Source of the DNA: JACDAE01 sp963717195 | GTDB taxonomy: Bacteria > Chloroflexota > Ktedonobacteria > Ktedonobacterales > Ktedonobacteraceae | DNA length: 64,000 nt | Direction: 5' to 3' | Assembly: GCA_963717195.1 (NCBI GenBank) | Contig: CAVQVR010000010.1 | Coordinates: 310,001 to 374,000, forward strand | In this document: positions 1 to 7,383 of the stretch, piece after piece | How positions within the stretch are numbered: position 1 is the first letter of the stretch | Layout: each line of letters begins with the position of its first letter | Translations under genes and position numbers: made by a program | Notes under the pieces: model-generated | What the model was told of the DNA's origin: nothing | Database searches by the model: none | The model's input: only the letters and a program-made list of their open reading frames with translations

Positions 1-256
1 GAATATCCGCAGGTGAGACAAAATGCCACGTGGGCCGCATGAGATGTGTGCGCAAGATAGCCCCATCACTGAATGCCTGCTCTATATCATTGTGAGTAGC
101 ACTTTGTAAACGCAAGCCAAGTGCCCATTTTGCCCCAGCATAATCCTGAGCTTGAACAGGACCCAGACATCTCACTACATCACCCGGTTTTTCCATTAGT
201 GACTGCGAAATAAGTTGATTGTGCAGGCGCTGATGCGCAATATTCGAGTTTACCAT
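1..256 (-). CDS. Winged-helix DNA-binding protein, N-terminal part (HTH_42/YcaQ-like), cut by window edge
   Basis: Reading the minus strand from an ATG at 256 gives an open frame of 85 codons that runs off the left edge. It contains the family's hallmark stretches: an opening VVRCLGPVQAQDY, then GAKWALGLRLQ, ending with AILRTHLMRPTWHFVSPADI. These are typical of the HTH_42 (formerly DUF1006) winged-helix proteins, the family of the YcaQ/AlkX DNA glycosylases and many uncharacterised relatives. Only the N-terminal quarter is present, so the catalytic motif that would separate a glycosylase from a binding protein is outside the window. There is no clear Shine-Dalgarno before the ATG, and an in-frame ATG 20 codons later could be used instead. 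Family assignment is firm; function is not. Confidence 0.8.
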   Translation of the reverse strand, partial: MVNSNIAHQRLHNQLISQSLMEKPGDVVRCLGPVQAQDYAGAKWALGLRLQSATHNDIEQAFSDGAILRTHLMRPTWHFVSPADI

Positions 257-639
257 TGTGCCAGTATATCATAACTATGATTGCAAGTATTTCTTCAATG
301 CTCGAATAGCCAGCAACAACGCTTGAATAGAGAGGATCAGGATAGTCAAAATCAGAGCGATACCCACAAGATAGATGATGATCACTAAAAAGGCTCATAG
401 AATCGGCAATTGCCATAATTGTTTTAACCCCTTACAGTTTGTCAAAATTTCCAATCACTATATGATTAACTCTACATTCTCTAAGACGTAGGAATAGAAA
501 GGTAATCAAATATTGCTTTTCTATGAAAAAATGGTTGGGTCGCTATGGCCGGAGGTTGGAATAGAGAGTAGATACATTTGTGGGTGAAAGAATAGAGTAA
601 GATGCGCAAAGTATAGAAAGAATGCCAGTAATAGCACTA
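257..639. other. Gene-free stretch
   Basis: No coding frame with a ribosome-binding site or recognisable protein was found. The region is A+T-rich and must hold the promoter of the minus-strand winged-helix gene. It adjoins the 3' end of the candidate structured RNA at 640. Confidence 0.5.
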
Positions 640-1058
640 GGGACTGGACAATCACGGTTATCCAGTCCCCTCGTGTGTTTCTTGATCTACATTACTCCCG
701 TATATACATCAACCGGGTCCTACTCCACATAGGTTAAGAAATTACTGGTAGATTTATTCAGTAATCCCCTGTTTCCCTCTGCCATCCTCGCGACGGATGC
801 CGTCGACATAGACATTGCATAACTCTTTACTTCGAGATGCGGCTAATATACCGGGTCTGGTCAGACGTCCAGGGGCTCGGACTGCCCGCTTCTACGGGCC
901 CTACTCGTCAATCTGAAATACCATCCCTTGTAGGCGGATTGGTTTCTTGGTCATTAGCATTGCGTGCCTCCTTCCGGATTACCAATGCTAGGCCTTATTG
1001 CCTAGTGCCAGGGTCTTTTTGTTTCCCTGGGAATACTTCGTTCTCATTTTTTAGGAAC
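640..1058 (-). ncRNA. Candidate large structured RNA (minus strand), class unknown
   Basis: The minus-strand transcript expected from the promoter at 1065-1093 would fold into successive short hairpins. Plus-strand arm positions are 1008-1013/1025-1030 (6 bp), 988-993/1000-1005 (6 bp), 884-888/895-899 (5 bp), 867-870/879-882 (4 bp), 855-858/863-866 (4 bp) and around 792-804 (5 bp). A long-range pairing joins 847-855 with 697-705 through one bulge. It closes with a 9-bp hairpin at 640-669. An alternative 8-bp pairing, 955-962 with 983-990, competes with the 988-1005 hairpin. A 19-codon frame with a good Shine-Dalgarno (GGAAGGAGG) starts near 960 and stops near 904, so a leader peptide is possible. 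Dense local stems plus a closing long-range stem are unusual for a spacer. A stand-alone HEARO/OMEGA-type RNA, known to be abundant in Ktedonobacter, is one possibility, but no IscB gene lies nearby and I cannot match the consensus by eye. Confidence 0.35.
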
Positions 1059-1064
1059 ACTGGA

Positions 1065-1093
1065 AGTATAACCTATCCTACTGGAAAAGTCAA
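1065..1093 (-). promoter_or_regulatory. Sigma-70-type promoter
   Basis: On the minus strand TTGACT and TATACT are separated by exactly 17 bp. Transcription would begin near 1058 and run through the hairpin-rich region down to about 640. Confidence 0.6.
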
Positions 1094-1150
1094 TGTTTTT
1101 GGCGCGAATTTGTGAGAAATGCACTCTATAAATCGGCGTATATGTATGTA

Positions 1151-1744
1151 TCAACTCGCTTCTGGGGCCGTCTCTTCCATTGCACGGTTGAATGAGGTCA
1201 GTACTGCGTCGGGATCAGCCATCTCTTTCATCACCTCGGCCTGTGGATCATGGCGATCTTTGACCATCGGCATGTCACGGCGTAATTCTTCGACCAGGTC
1301 GATCAGTTTGCTCACCTTGCGTTCAGTCAGTAGCGTGATTGTGAGGTCCAGGTGCCGCCGCTGATCATCTATCTTTCCCTGTCTATTCTGTGTGATGAGG
1401 ACAACGGTCGTCATCAATAACGCACTCAAGCCGATAATCCCTTCTAGCCAGTAGAAAGGCGGAGGATCGAAAGCCACTCCTCGCAGGCGTACAAAAATCA
1501 TGTTCACTACCACCCATAACAGCACAAAAGATAAAATGAAGTAAAGAAAACGTGGCCGACCCAGATTAGCGGTAATTTTTTCGATCCGGCGCTGGTGCTG
1601 GCTGATCTCTCGCTCTGCACGCATACGCATAGAAACCAGCGTTTCTATGTCCTGATCGATAAGGTCAACCAGCGTATTTAACGCTGTCTCTTCTGTCGTT
1701 TCCTCGTCTGTCGCTTTAGAAGGTCGATTTTTACTATCTGCCAT
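1151..1744 (-). CDS. DUF1003 family membrane protein
   Basis: A 197-residue protein with a charged N-terminal region (1-70), two adjacent membrane segments (about 85-105 and 112-135) and a charged, helical C-terminal part of about 60 residues. The order of basic helix, two membrane spans around an F-D-P-PP-F motif (residues 91-97), a QNRQ motif right after the second span and a following RR...DL stretch is typical of DUF1003. The biochemical role of this family is unknown. The length is usual for the family. It is monocistronic, with an A+T-rich upstream region (1745-1890). Confidence 0.8.
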   Translation of the reverse strand: MADSKNRPSKATDEETTEETALNTLVDLIDQDIETLVSMRMRAEREISQHQRRIEKITANLGRPRFLYFILSFVLLWVVVNMIFVRLRGVAFDPPPFYWLEGIIGLSALLMTTVVLITQNRQGKIDDQRRHLDLTITLLTERKVSKLIDLVEELRRDMPMVKDRHDPQAEVMKEMADPDAVLTSFNRAMEETAPEAS

Positions 1745-1892
1745 CCGTCTATCTTTCTTTAAACACTACTATATAAAATTCAAACCGTTATTTATAACAC
1801 GCGGGATCGCTGAAAATGTTCCGGAGAAAGAAGGATGAAAGGCGGCACTCTCCCGCATAACCCATCAGCATGAACTTTTCACATGAGAAGTT

Positions 1893-3044
1893 TCAGGGCC
1901 CTGAGACAAGGCTGACGTTGGTTGCCGCACTGTACATTCCGCTGTAGATAGCGGCAGGTACTTTAAGAGACAGGGTTGCGGTCACAGTGAGGTTACCCTC
2001 GCCAGTATTGGCTGCAGCAGTAAAGTACTTTACTGCTGGTGGAGAGGTTGTCCCCGCTGGCAGCATAATGGGATACGAGAGCGAATTGGTCGCATTCGTA
2101 CAGAACGACTGGGATGCACAAGTGGCGTTCACTGCAGTGATCGAAGTGGCTGTGGTCGACAACGTTTTTCCTCCTGCCGTCTGGAATTGCGTTGAGGTCA
2201 CCATCAGGTGCCACCCGGCATCCGTTCCTGTTTGATCTGAGACTGCCACCGTAAATTGTCCCGTCATCGTTTGATCCTGACCGTTGAGGATTATAGGACT
2301 GAACAATTCTAAATCGAATGCCACAGTGAATGGTCCCCTCGCAATCGCAAGCGTATTAGTATCTAATGTCACCGCGCCATTGAGGGCATACAGGCCACCA
2401 TTCGTCGCTACACCTGTAACAGCGGTGATGGAGGTCTGGGCCAGTACATTTCCTGCGAAGTTCGTATCTGCTCCCAACGTTGCATAACTACCAACCTGCC
2501 AGAAGCTATTGTATGCTTGCGCTCCATTAATGAGCACCACGCTGGCATTACTTGCGGTAACGAGGTTGCTTCCTATCTGGAAGATAAAGACACTATTGGA
2601 ATCTCCCTGCCCATCGAGGGTGAGTGTTCCGGTCAATTGGGCTGAGGCATCGAAACAATAGACCCCTGGTGTCAGAGTTTTGCCACCAAGATCCTGGTCA
2701 GTCAAATTGCTAGTGCAGGATTGTCCCACAATATTCGTATAGGCGACAGATGCGTCCTTCTGAGCTTGCTGGGCAGCAGCGTCATCTCCATGTATCGTCC
2801 CGCTGATGGTTCCGGGCGGAAATCCAGTAACTGCAGTTCCTGGACTTACCCCCATATCGCCCTCCACCGTGGTCAAACCAGTATTCGTAACCGTACTGGC
2901 ACCCAGTACCGCGAAATTGCCAGCCGTTCCAAGAGATGGGTTGGTTGCAGCTTGCACTGATGCTGGAAACAGCAACATAGATAAGAAGAAAATGGTGCTC
3001 AATCCAAAGGACATAAAGCTGCCCATCATGTGTCTCGTATTCAT
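1893..3044 (-). CDS. Secreted ice-binding-like (DUF3494) protein with C-terminal WxL-like domain
   Basis: A 383-residue exported protein. Residues 1-32 form a signal peptide ending in VQA. Residues 35-232 match the DUF3494 ice-binding/adhesin fold: NFAVLGASTVTNTG, then GDMGVSPG, QAQKDA, a DLGGKTLTPGVYCF turn, VFIFQIGS and the final FWQVGSYATLG...FAGNVLA segment. Residues 240-383 form a second domain homologous to the small secreted proteins at 5.8, 9.2, 10.3 and 11.2 kb, with GWHL (a WxL motif), a Cys pair (C-x5-C) and the shared C-terminus SLVSGP. Known DUF3494 proteins bind ice or serve as surface adhesins. The C-terminal module suggests the protein is held on the wall by WxL-type contacts. 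Ice activity is inferred from the fold only. Confidence 0.85.
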   Translation of the reverse strand: MNTRHMMGSFMSFGLSTIFFLSMLLFPASVQAATNPSLGTAGNFAVLGASTVTNTGLTTVEGDMGVSPGTAVTGFPPGTISGTIHGDDAAAQQAQKDASVAYTNIVGQSCTSNLTDQDLGGKTLTPGVYCFDASAQLTGTLTLDGQGDSNSVFIFQIGSNLVTASNASVVLINGAQAYNSFWQVGSYATLGADTNFAGNVLAQTSITAVTGVATNGGLYALNGAVTLDTNTLAIARGPFTVAFDLELFSPIILNGQDQTMTGQFTVAVSDQTGTDAGWHLMVTSTQFQTAGGKTLSTTATSITAVNATCASQSFCTNATNSLSYPIMLPAGTTSPPAVKYFTAAANTGEGNLTVTATLSLKVPAAIYSGMYSAATNVSLVSGP

Positions 3045-3362
3045 TTGCCGTGTGTCTCCCTTTGCTTTATAATCGATGGGATATCAGTGGATATGCTGCA
3101 CAAATCATCTCACTATCTTCTATCGACATTCTGGAGAAAAGCAGCAGGGAAGACATGGACCAGCATCCTTCTTCTGGAAATAGGCACGGAGCTGGAGTTT
3201 CCTTTATACAATAAATTGAGGACGAAAAAACAAAAGGATGCATCCCTGGTCTGAAGCGGAAGACTTCTAGGGCAGTGACAGCCGCAAAAATATTTTACGC
3301 CCATCACTGCTCAACTAGATCGTTATTACTACAAAATGAACATCACCTCTACGCGAGAGGCG
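3045..3362. other. Intergenic region upstream of the ice-binding-like gene
   Basis: No convincing gene. On the minus strand GTCGATAG at 3120-3127 resembles the -10 box of the sigma-28-type sites found elsewhere in this island, but no TAAA lies at the right distance. Confidence 0.4.
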
Positions 3363-3603
3363 CTAGTAATTCGTTCTGCCAGGATCAGCCGGAGAAGGAT
3401 TGCTACCGGGTACAGCTGGATTAGTATTTCCCGTCGCCAGATCCTGATTAGTCGTTCCCGTGATATCACGATCAGTTGTGACCCGCGTCCCTCCAGCGTA
3501 TTGAGGCTGATTAGGATCACTATACATTGTTTCGTTTTGCCTCTGCGTCGTTGTACCCTTCACCGCCGCACTATCATCATGAAACAGATAGTTCGACGAG
3601 TTT
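3363..3603 (-). pseudogene. Out-of-frame C-terminal tail of the SRPBCC gene
   Basis: After codon DP of the upstream SRPBCC frame, a +1 shift restores a long coding tail starting NSSNYLFHDDSAAVKG and continuing through a Thr/Asn/Pro-rich region to GRTNY. The tail has no start codon or ribosome-binding site of its own and joins exactly where the SRPBCC protein ends abruptly. The shift falls at an AAA run (plus-strand TTT at 3601-3603). Removing one A gives DPNSSNYLFHDD, a smooth continuation. It could be a real frameshift mutation, a programmed shift or a sequencing error. Confidence 0.65.
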
Positions 3604-4053
3604 CGGATCAAGCGCTCCAGCCGGTACCTCGTCAACCATACGCGCAAAGTGAGTCAGATCACTCTGCAACGCATTTTCAAAGCGGCTACCAGCTCCCAAC
3701 TTCTCTCCGAGGTCACCTATCACACCAACAGGTGGATCATAGCTGACAAAGACATCAACTCTGGTCTGGTTGGAACCAGAGGGCTCAAATGTCACCCTCC
3801 CAAAATTATCAAGGCCATTCGTCGCATGCCAGCCAATCTGCTTATCGGGAATCCAGTTCTCGTTTACGGCATCCCATTCGTGGCGTCCGGCAACCTCGGC
3901 TATCCAGTGGCTGTGCTGGTCATCGGAATAGGTGACCTCTTTAACAAAACTCATAAATTTGGGAAAGTCATTAAAATGCGAAAACAGAGCATACACCTGT
4001 TGCACTGGCGCATTTACGGTTACCGCTGCATGATGTTCTGCATAGTTTGCCAT
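3577..4053 (-). CDS. SRPBCC (polyketide cyclase/START-like) protein, C-terminus frameshifted
   Basis: A 158-residue frame with the SRPBCC helix-grip features: HHAAVTVNAPVQQVYALFSHFNDFPKFMSFVKEV, a W-x-A-E-V-A-G-R-x-E-W strand region, GWHATNG, then a long amphipathic C-terminal helix (SRFENALQSDLTHFARMVD). Such proteins form a hydrophobic cavity for small lipophilic ligands. Many stand-alone bacterial members are of unknown ligand. The start has a good ribosome-binding site (GAGGAG, 8 nt upstream). In this sequence the frame ends at LVELSVS, which has no family resemblance, whereas the +1 frame continues as a plausible tail (3363-3603). I therefore regard the annotated C-terminus as produced by a one-base insertion. 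Confidence 0.8.
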   Translation of the reverse strand: MANYAEHHAAVTVNAPVQQVYALFSHFNDFPKFMSFVKEVTYSDDQHSHWIAEVAGRHEWDAVNENWIPDKQIGWHATNGLDNFGRVTFEPSGSNQTRVDVFVSYDPPVGVIGDLGEKLGAGSRFENALQSDLTHFARMVDEVPAGALDPKLVELSVS

Positions 4054-4360
4054 ACAATTTCTCCTCTCTTTATTCCATACCTATCCTGAATATGTAGCCA
4101 ATACGAGACTGCCGGCTTTTTTCGTCGCCGCTTGCAACAAAACCACCTTCACTACAAGCCTACAAGAATCTTACCATGCTTATACACAGAAAATCAATAA
4201 ATAAAGCACTTCAATACAATTCTAAGCAAATTTTTATGTTCCATATATCAAATAAGAAACAGAACAACAGCTATATACACAAAACTGGAAGTGAGTACCC
4301 ATCTTTTATGAATACTCACTTCCATCGCTTTTTCGTTATGAAAAGAACTGAAGTAACTAT

Positions 4361-4495
4361 TCAGGTCTCCTCGCCACCTACGGTGGCTCGCCCAGGTTTT
4401 GTGTAGATGGTGGGATTTGCGGCTGGAAGCCGCAAATCCCACCATCTACACAAAACGGCTTGCGAAGCGCCGTCAGGCGCTGAGGAGTCAGGCCC
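4361..4495. repeat. Palindromic MITE-like element, copy A
   Basis: A near-perfect palindrome with arms of about 28 bp (centre near 4424-4427; arms carry TGTAGATGGTGGGATTTGCG and its complement) is flanked on the right by GCGCCGTCAGGCGCTGAGGAG-type sequence and on the left by CTCCTCGCC...GGCTCGCC. The flanks match those of the element at 8708-8869, although the central palindromes are unrelated in sequence. Outer CTATTCAG/CTGAATAG repeats frame it. No target duplication was recognised. It lies in the spacer between the convergent ends or starts of minus-strand genes. Confidence 0.55.
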
Positions 4496-4514
4496 CTTCT
4501 GAATAGAATACTAC

Positions 4515-5657
4515 CTAAGCTACCTTATTCCTCTTCTTCTGATGGTTCTCTGCTTGATTGCTCATGTTTCCCTCTGCATGCATAACACTCTCAACTTGCT
4601 TGCGACGACGACGCGCAACAATCAGGCTATAGACTTTACGTCCACCTACGAAGAGCAGGACGATTGCCGCGAGAGCCACGAGAATGATCTGCCATAGGGG
4701 CATGGAGTTATTTGTTGGTGCCTGTAGAGGTCCATTGGAGAAGACCTGGTTGATTTGATCCTGTGTGATAGTTAGCTTTGTTGTATAACTCAGTGTTTTC
4801 CCATTGCCGTAGTGCAGTACTAATGAGACCTGATAATCTCCGGCGGAGAGAGCTTGTTTTCGCATGTAAACGGGATAGTTAATCCGGGTATCAGGCAAAA
4901 TGAGATTCAACTTCAAGGGCAAAACTTGTAAGAAACGCCCCTGAGAATCTTTGACACTCAAATTACCATTGGGACTGATCATCTGATTACCAGTATTAGC
5001 CATACTTACAAGCAGGCTCTGATATCCGTTTGAGCCTCCTGCGTTGATGCCTGTTACATTCATTTGTTCAAGAGCAGGACCAGGGATGGTTACTTGAACA
5101 GCCATAACGCTGATATTCTGTATGTTAATATTAAGTGAGCCTTTTCCAGGAGAGTGCTGAAGTGTAAGATTCTCAGCAGTAATAGCACCTATATGCTGCC
5201 CTGGATGAGTAGAAGCAGGAATGGCAAGCTTAAATGAAACTATCTGACTTTGACCAGGTGCCAGGGTTAATTGCTGTTTGTCCAATTTTATCCAGGATGC
5301 GACATCACGTAGAGGATCACTCTTTGACAGATAGGCGATGCCACTTGTTTGAGCTGTGGTTGCACTGACAGGATATATACTGACACTCCCTATTGCTGTA
5401 CCAGCATTAGTAACACGCACACTTTCTGATAACGTAGCACCTGCTTTTGCATCAAGAATGAAATACGACTTTGTGGCTCGCACTGCGGGATTATACGTTG
5501 CAGGTTGCAATGCAAAGTTTGGGTGGCCAGCGGATGGCTGAGCGTGAACCGTTAGATGAGAAATTAGCAACAAGATAATTATCAGAAAGATGCCTGAGAG
5601 CTGTAGCCCTGGAAGCCGTCTACCTGTGCGGCTTCCTTCCATAATGGAGTTTTGCAT
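4515..5657 (-). CDS. WxL-interacting protein, DUF916 type, membrane anchored
   Basis: A 380-residue protein with a signal/anchor segment at 20-40, two extracytoplasmic beta-rich domains (about 47-170 and 175-295), a C-terminal membrane span (about 325-345) and an Arg/Lys-rich cytoplasmic tail (RRRRKQ). The first domain has the DUF916 signature: SYFILDAKAGATLSESVRVTNAG, then DVASWIKL, LTLAPGQSQIVSFKLAIP and HPGQHIGAI. The second carries NGYQSLLVSMANTGNQMI and YPVYMRK. In Firmicutes, DUF916 proteins bind peptidoglycan and WxL partners and so hold WxL proteins at the surface. A good Shine-Dalgarno (AAGGAG) lies 9 nt before the ATG. Neighbouring WxL-like secreted proteins fit a partner role. Confidence 0.8.
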   Translation of the reverse strand: MQNSIMEGSRTGRRLPGLQLSGIFLIIILLLISHLTVHAQPSAGHPNFALQPATYNPAVRATKSYFILDAKAGATLSESVRVTNAGTAIGSVSIYPVSATTAQTSGIAYLSKSDPLRDVASWIKLDKQQLTLAPGQSQIVSFKLAIPASTHPGQHIGAITAENLTLQHSPGKGSLNINIQNISVMAVQVTIPGPALEQMNVTGINAGGSNGYQSLLVSMANTGNQMISPNGNLSVKDSQGRFLQVLPLKLNLILPDTRINYPVYMRKQALSAGDYQVSLVLHYGNGKTLSYTTKLTITQDQINQVFSNGPLQAPTNNSMPLWQIILVALAAIVLLFVGGRKVYSLIVARRRRKQVESVMHAEGNMSNQAENHQKKRNKVA

Positions 5658-5728
5658 TGTATCTTTCTCCTTGGTGAATTTTAACTGTTGTTTGTGACGA
5701 TGACTTTTTAGATATGCGAGAGGGATAA

Positions 5729-5756
5729 CTATCGAAATTATGAGTTAAACTATCTA
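5729..5756 (-). promoter_or_regulatory. Weak sigma-28-like site upstream of the DUF916 gene
   Basis: On the minus strand TAGA-N16-TTCGATAG precedes the gene at 4515-5657. It deviates in both boxes and in spacing from the better sites in this island, so it is only suggestive. Confidence 0.25.
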
Positions 5757-5778
5757 TTACTTCTTGCTCGTCTTCAGA

Positions 5779-5806
5779 ACGGGGAGAGAAATGTTCTCTC
5801 CCCCGT
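5779..5806. terminator. Hairpin after the WxL-like gene at 5835-6431
   Basis: An inverted repeat (ACGGGGAGAGAA / TTCTCTCCCCCGT) lies 29 bp beyond the stop of the minus-strand gene. There is no U-run, so termination is inferred from position and stem strength. Confidence 0.45.
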
Positions 5807-5834
5807 CTGGAATGGAAGCGCTGAAAGATTAGCT

Positions 5835-6431
5835 CTATGCTACTGGTCCACTAACTATGCCTACAGTGAAGGTACTTGAGTAGCTACCCGCATAGGCATT
5901 GGTAGAAACAGGCAAAGTCATGGTAGGTGTCAGGGTAACACTACCCATACCTGTATCTGCTGTAGCTTCAAACAAAGGTACAGCAGCATCAGTACCAGTA
6001 ACAGGAACTGTCAGGGGGCTGTACGATATGTTGCTCGTAGGCGCTGTCCCTACTACGCTTGAAGTCGTAACTCCCGTTATCGCAGGTACGCCCGCGAGAA
6101 TATGGGGCGTTCCACCTGTGGTGGTAAATTGGGTCGCTTCGATGGTTACATTCCATCCGTTACCTGTGCCAGTAGGATCGACTACGCCAATTGGTAACAC
6201 TATAGGAACATTCTGGGCTACACCAAGAGTAACATCAGATCCACTATTAATAACAATAGCTCCCATACTATCTGATAGAGTTCCTCCACCAATGGTAAAT
6301 GTACCAGCACCTGTAGGGTCAGCGGCAAACGCCGTTCCCACACTTCCGCCCACCAATAATCCCACCATCGCCACACCAGCAACGACACTCGCAATACGCC
6401 TGGTTGTGATGAATGTCAAAAGATTTTTCAT
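5835..6431 (-). CDS. Secreted WxL-like surface protein
   Basis: The likely start is the ATG at 6431 (MKNLLTF), preceded by an AGGAAACG ribosome-binding site. An upstream in-frame start would give 18 extra basic residues with no site. The 198-residue product has a signal peptide ending AFA, then a single domain of about 160 residues. Diagnostic elements are GNGWNVTIEATQF (the first WxL-like motif, W-N-V), a central Pro-Leu-Thr-Val-Pro-Val-T-G segment, a GMGSVTLTP strand and the C-terminal Y-x-G-S-Y-S-S-T-F-T-V. The second Trp of the firmicute WxL domain is absent. Unlike its paralogues it has no Cys pair. It is probably held non-covalently at the cell wall. A sigma-28-type site lies 155 nt upstream. 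Confidence 0.75.
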   Translation of the reverse strand: MKNLLTFITTRRIASVVAGVAMVGLLVGGSVGTAFAADPTGAGTFTIGGGTLSDSMGAIVINSGSDVTLGVAQNVPIVLPIGVVDPTGTGNGWNVTIEATQFTTTGGTPHILAGVPAITGVTTSSVVGTAPTSNISYSPLTVPVTGTDAAVPLFEATADTGMGSVTLTPTMTLPVSTNAYAGSYSSTFTVGIVSGPVA

Positions 6432-6585
6432 TGTTTTTCGTTTCCTTTTCTGGGTGTTACATATACAATTTTTTGATACGCTCACTATAAGGGGGGTGAG
6501 CTAATCAATACTCTCAGTTGTACCGTATTAACATTTTCCTTAATGTTCTTCTCTTTTAGAAGCTTTTTTCATATCCTATAGAACA

Positions 6586-6612
6586 ATATCGGCTCTCTTA
6601 AAACAACCTTTA
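6586..6612 (-). promoter_or_regulatory. Sigma-28/WhiG-type promoter of the WxL-like gene
   Basis: Minus strand TAAA-N15-GCCGATAT, which matches the FliA/WhiG consensus (TAAA-N15-GCCGATAA) in all but the last base. The leader to the ATG at 6431 would be about 150 nt. Confidence 0.6.
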
Positions 6613-6679
6613 GGGTTCTGATGTTGAGTGCCTCAAATTCCTTCCAGAAGATTTTTTCTTTTTCATTTCCTACGAATAA

Positions 6680-6706
6680 CTATCGGCTTCTTTGAAATAA
6701 TCCATA
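6680..6706 (-). promoter_or_regulatory. Second, degenerate sigma-28-type site
   Basis: Minus strand TATG-N15-GCCGATAG. The -10-like box matches and the -35 box is off by two, lying 94 bp upstream of the better site. The paired arrangement recurs before the genes at 9170 and 10284. Confidence 0.35.
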
Positions 6707-6986
6707 GGGCTTTGTATAACATTAAGCAGGGAGATGGTACTTTGGAAGGAATCTGGTAGGAATGTTGGCGCCCTATTTGGGATTTTTTTGCCTCTGGTGT
6801 AATATAGGACTTAGATACAGAAGACAAACAGAAAGATGTGCTCTTTGTTGTAACTATTCATCTTCAGCGTACGTAATGAGCAATAGTGATGTATGTACGA
6901 AGAGCGTGCTGTCGTGTACCGTACCGATAGAGAAGAGTGTCTCAATCAGAAGCGTCCATCATCTGGAATTTGGAGAGGTACAATCT

Positions 6987-7187
6987 ATGTTAACTGCAAC
7001 CATTGAAGACAATCTGAGTCGCGCTCTTGAACTTGTCGGCGGCTCTATTGATCCCGAGATCGCCGAATCGTATCCCTCGTTGGAGGCTCGCATTTTGGCT
7101 CAGGCATTAGAAAATGTCGAATTAGCAGAACGCAGACTGCGCGAAATTCAGAAGCTCGTAGGTGAGATAAGCGATGTGCTCGTATAA
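6987..7187 (+). CDS. Small conserved-looking hypothetical protein
   Basis: From the ATG at 6987, preceded by GGAGAGG at a good distance, a 66-residue acidic helical protein is read (MLTATIEDNLSRALEL...GEISDVLV). A longer reading of the same frame from 6762 would add Cys-rich sequence with no ribosome-binding site and is unlikely. The composition suggests a helical hairpin. No family is recognised. A U-tailed hairpin follows at 7212, supporting a real short transcript. Confidence 0.5.
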   Translation: MLTATIEDNLSRALELVGGSIDPEIAESYPSLEARILAQALENVELAERRLREIQKLVGEISDVLV

Positions 7188-7211
7188 CTATTCTCCGCAG
7201 GAATGATGAGA

Positions 7212-7241
7212 AAATCCTCTCCTTTGCGAAGAGAGGTTTTT
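7212..7241 (+). terminator. Intrinsic terminator
   Basis: A stem CCTCTC...GAGAGG is followed by TTTTTC on the plus strand, 25 bp after the stop of the small gene. Confidence 0.7.
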
Positions 7242-7383
7242 CTTCCACCTTACGGTGACCGGATAAGCACAATGCCGTGTTTTTCTGTGTACACCCTTGC
7301 TCACACACCCCTATCCCTGGCTCTGTAATCCTCCTCGCTTGCCAAATTTAACAGGCTTCCTTGCCTGCTTGTATCCCTGCGTT

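Larger units (their letters stand above)
6432..6986. other. Divergent promoter region, two degenerate direct repeats
   Basis: Between the WxL-like gene (minus) and the small gene at 6987 (plus). It holds two related 60-bp segments (about 6560-6620 and 6650-6715), each containing a sigma-28-like site on the minus strand. No gene is apparent. Confidence 0.5.

Noticed and set aside
180..416. 78-codon minus-strand frame
   Set aside because: It overlaps in another frame the N-terminus of the winged-helix protein read from 256, which has clear family motifs.
837..1115. 92-codon plus-strand frame
   Set aside because: No ribosome-binding site or family; it runs antisense through the hairpin-rich region.
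3363..3647. 94-codon frame as an independent gene
   Set aside because: No ribosome-binding site; its useful part is the displaced tail of the SRPBCC gene.
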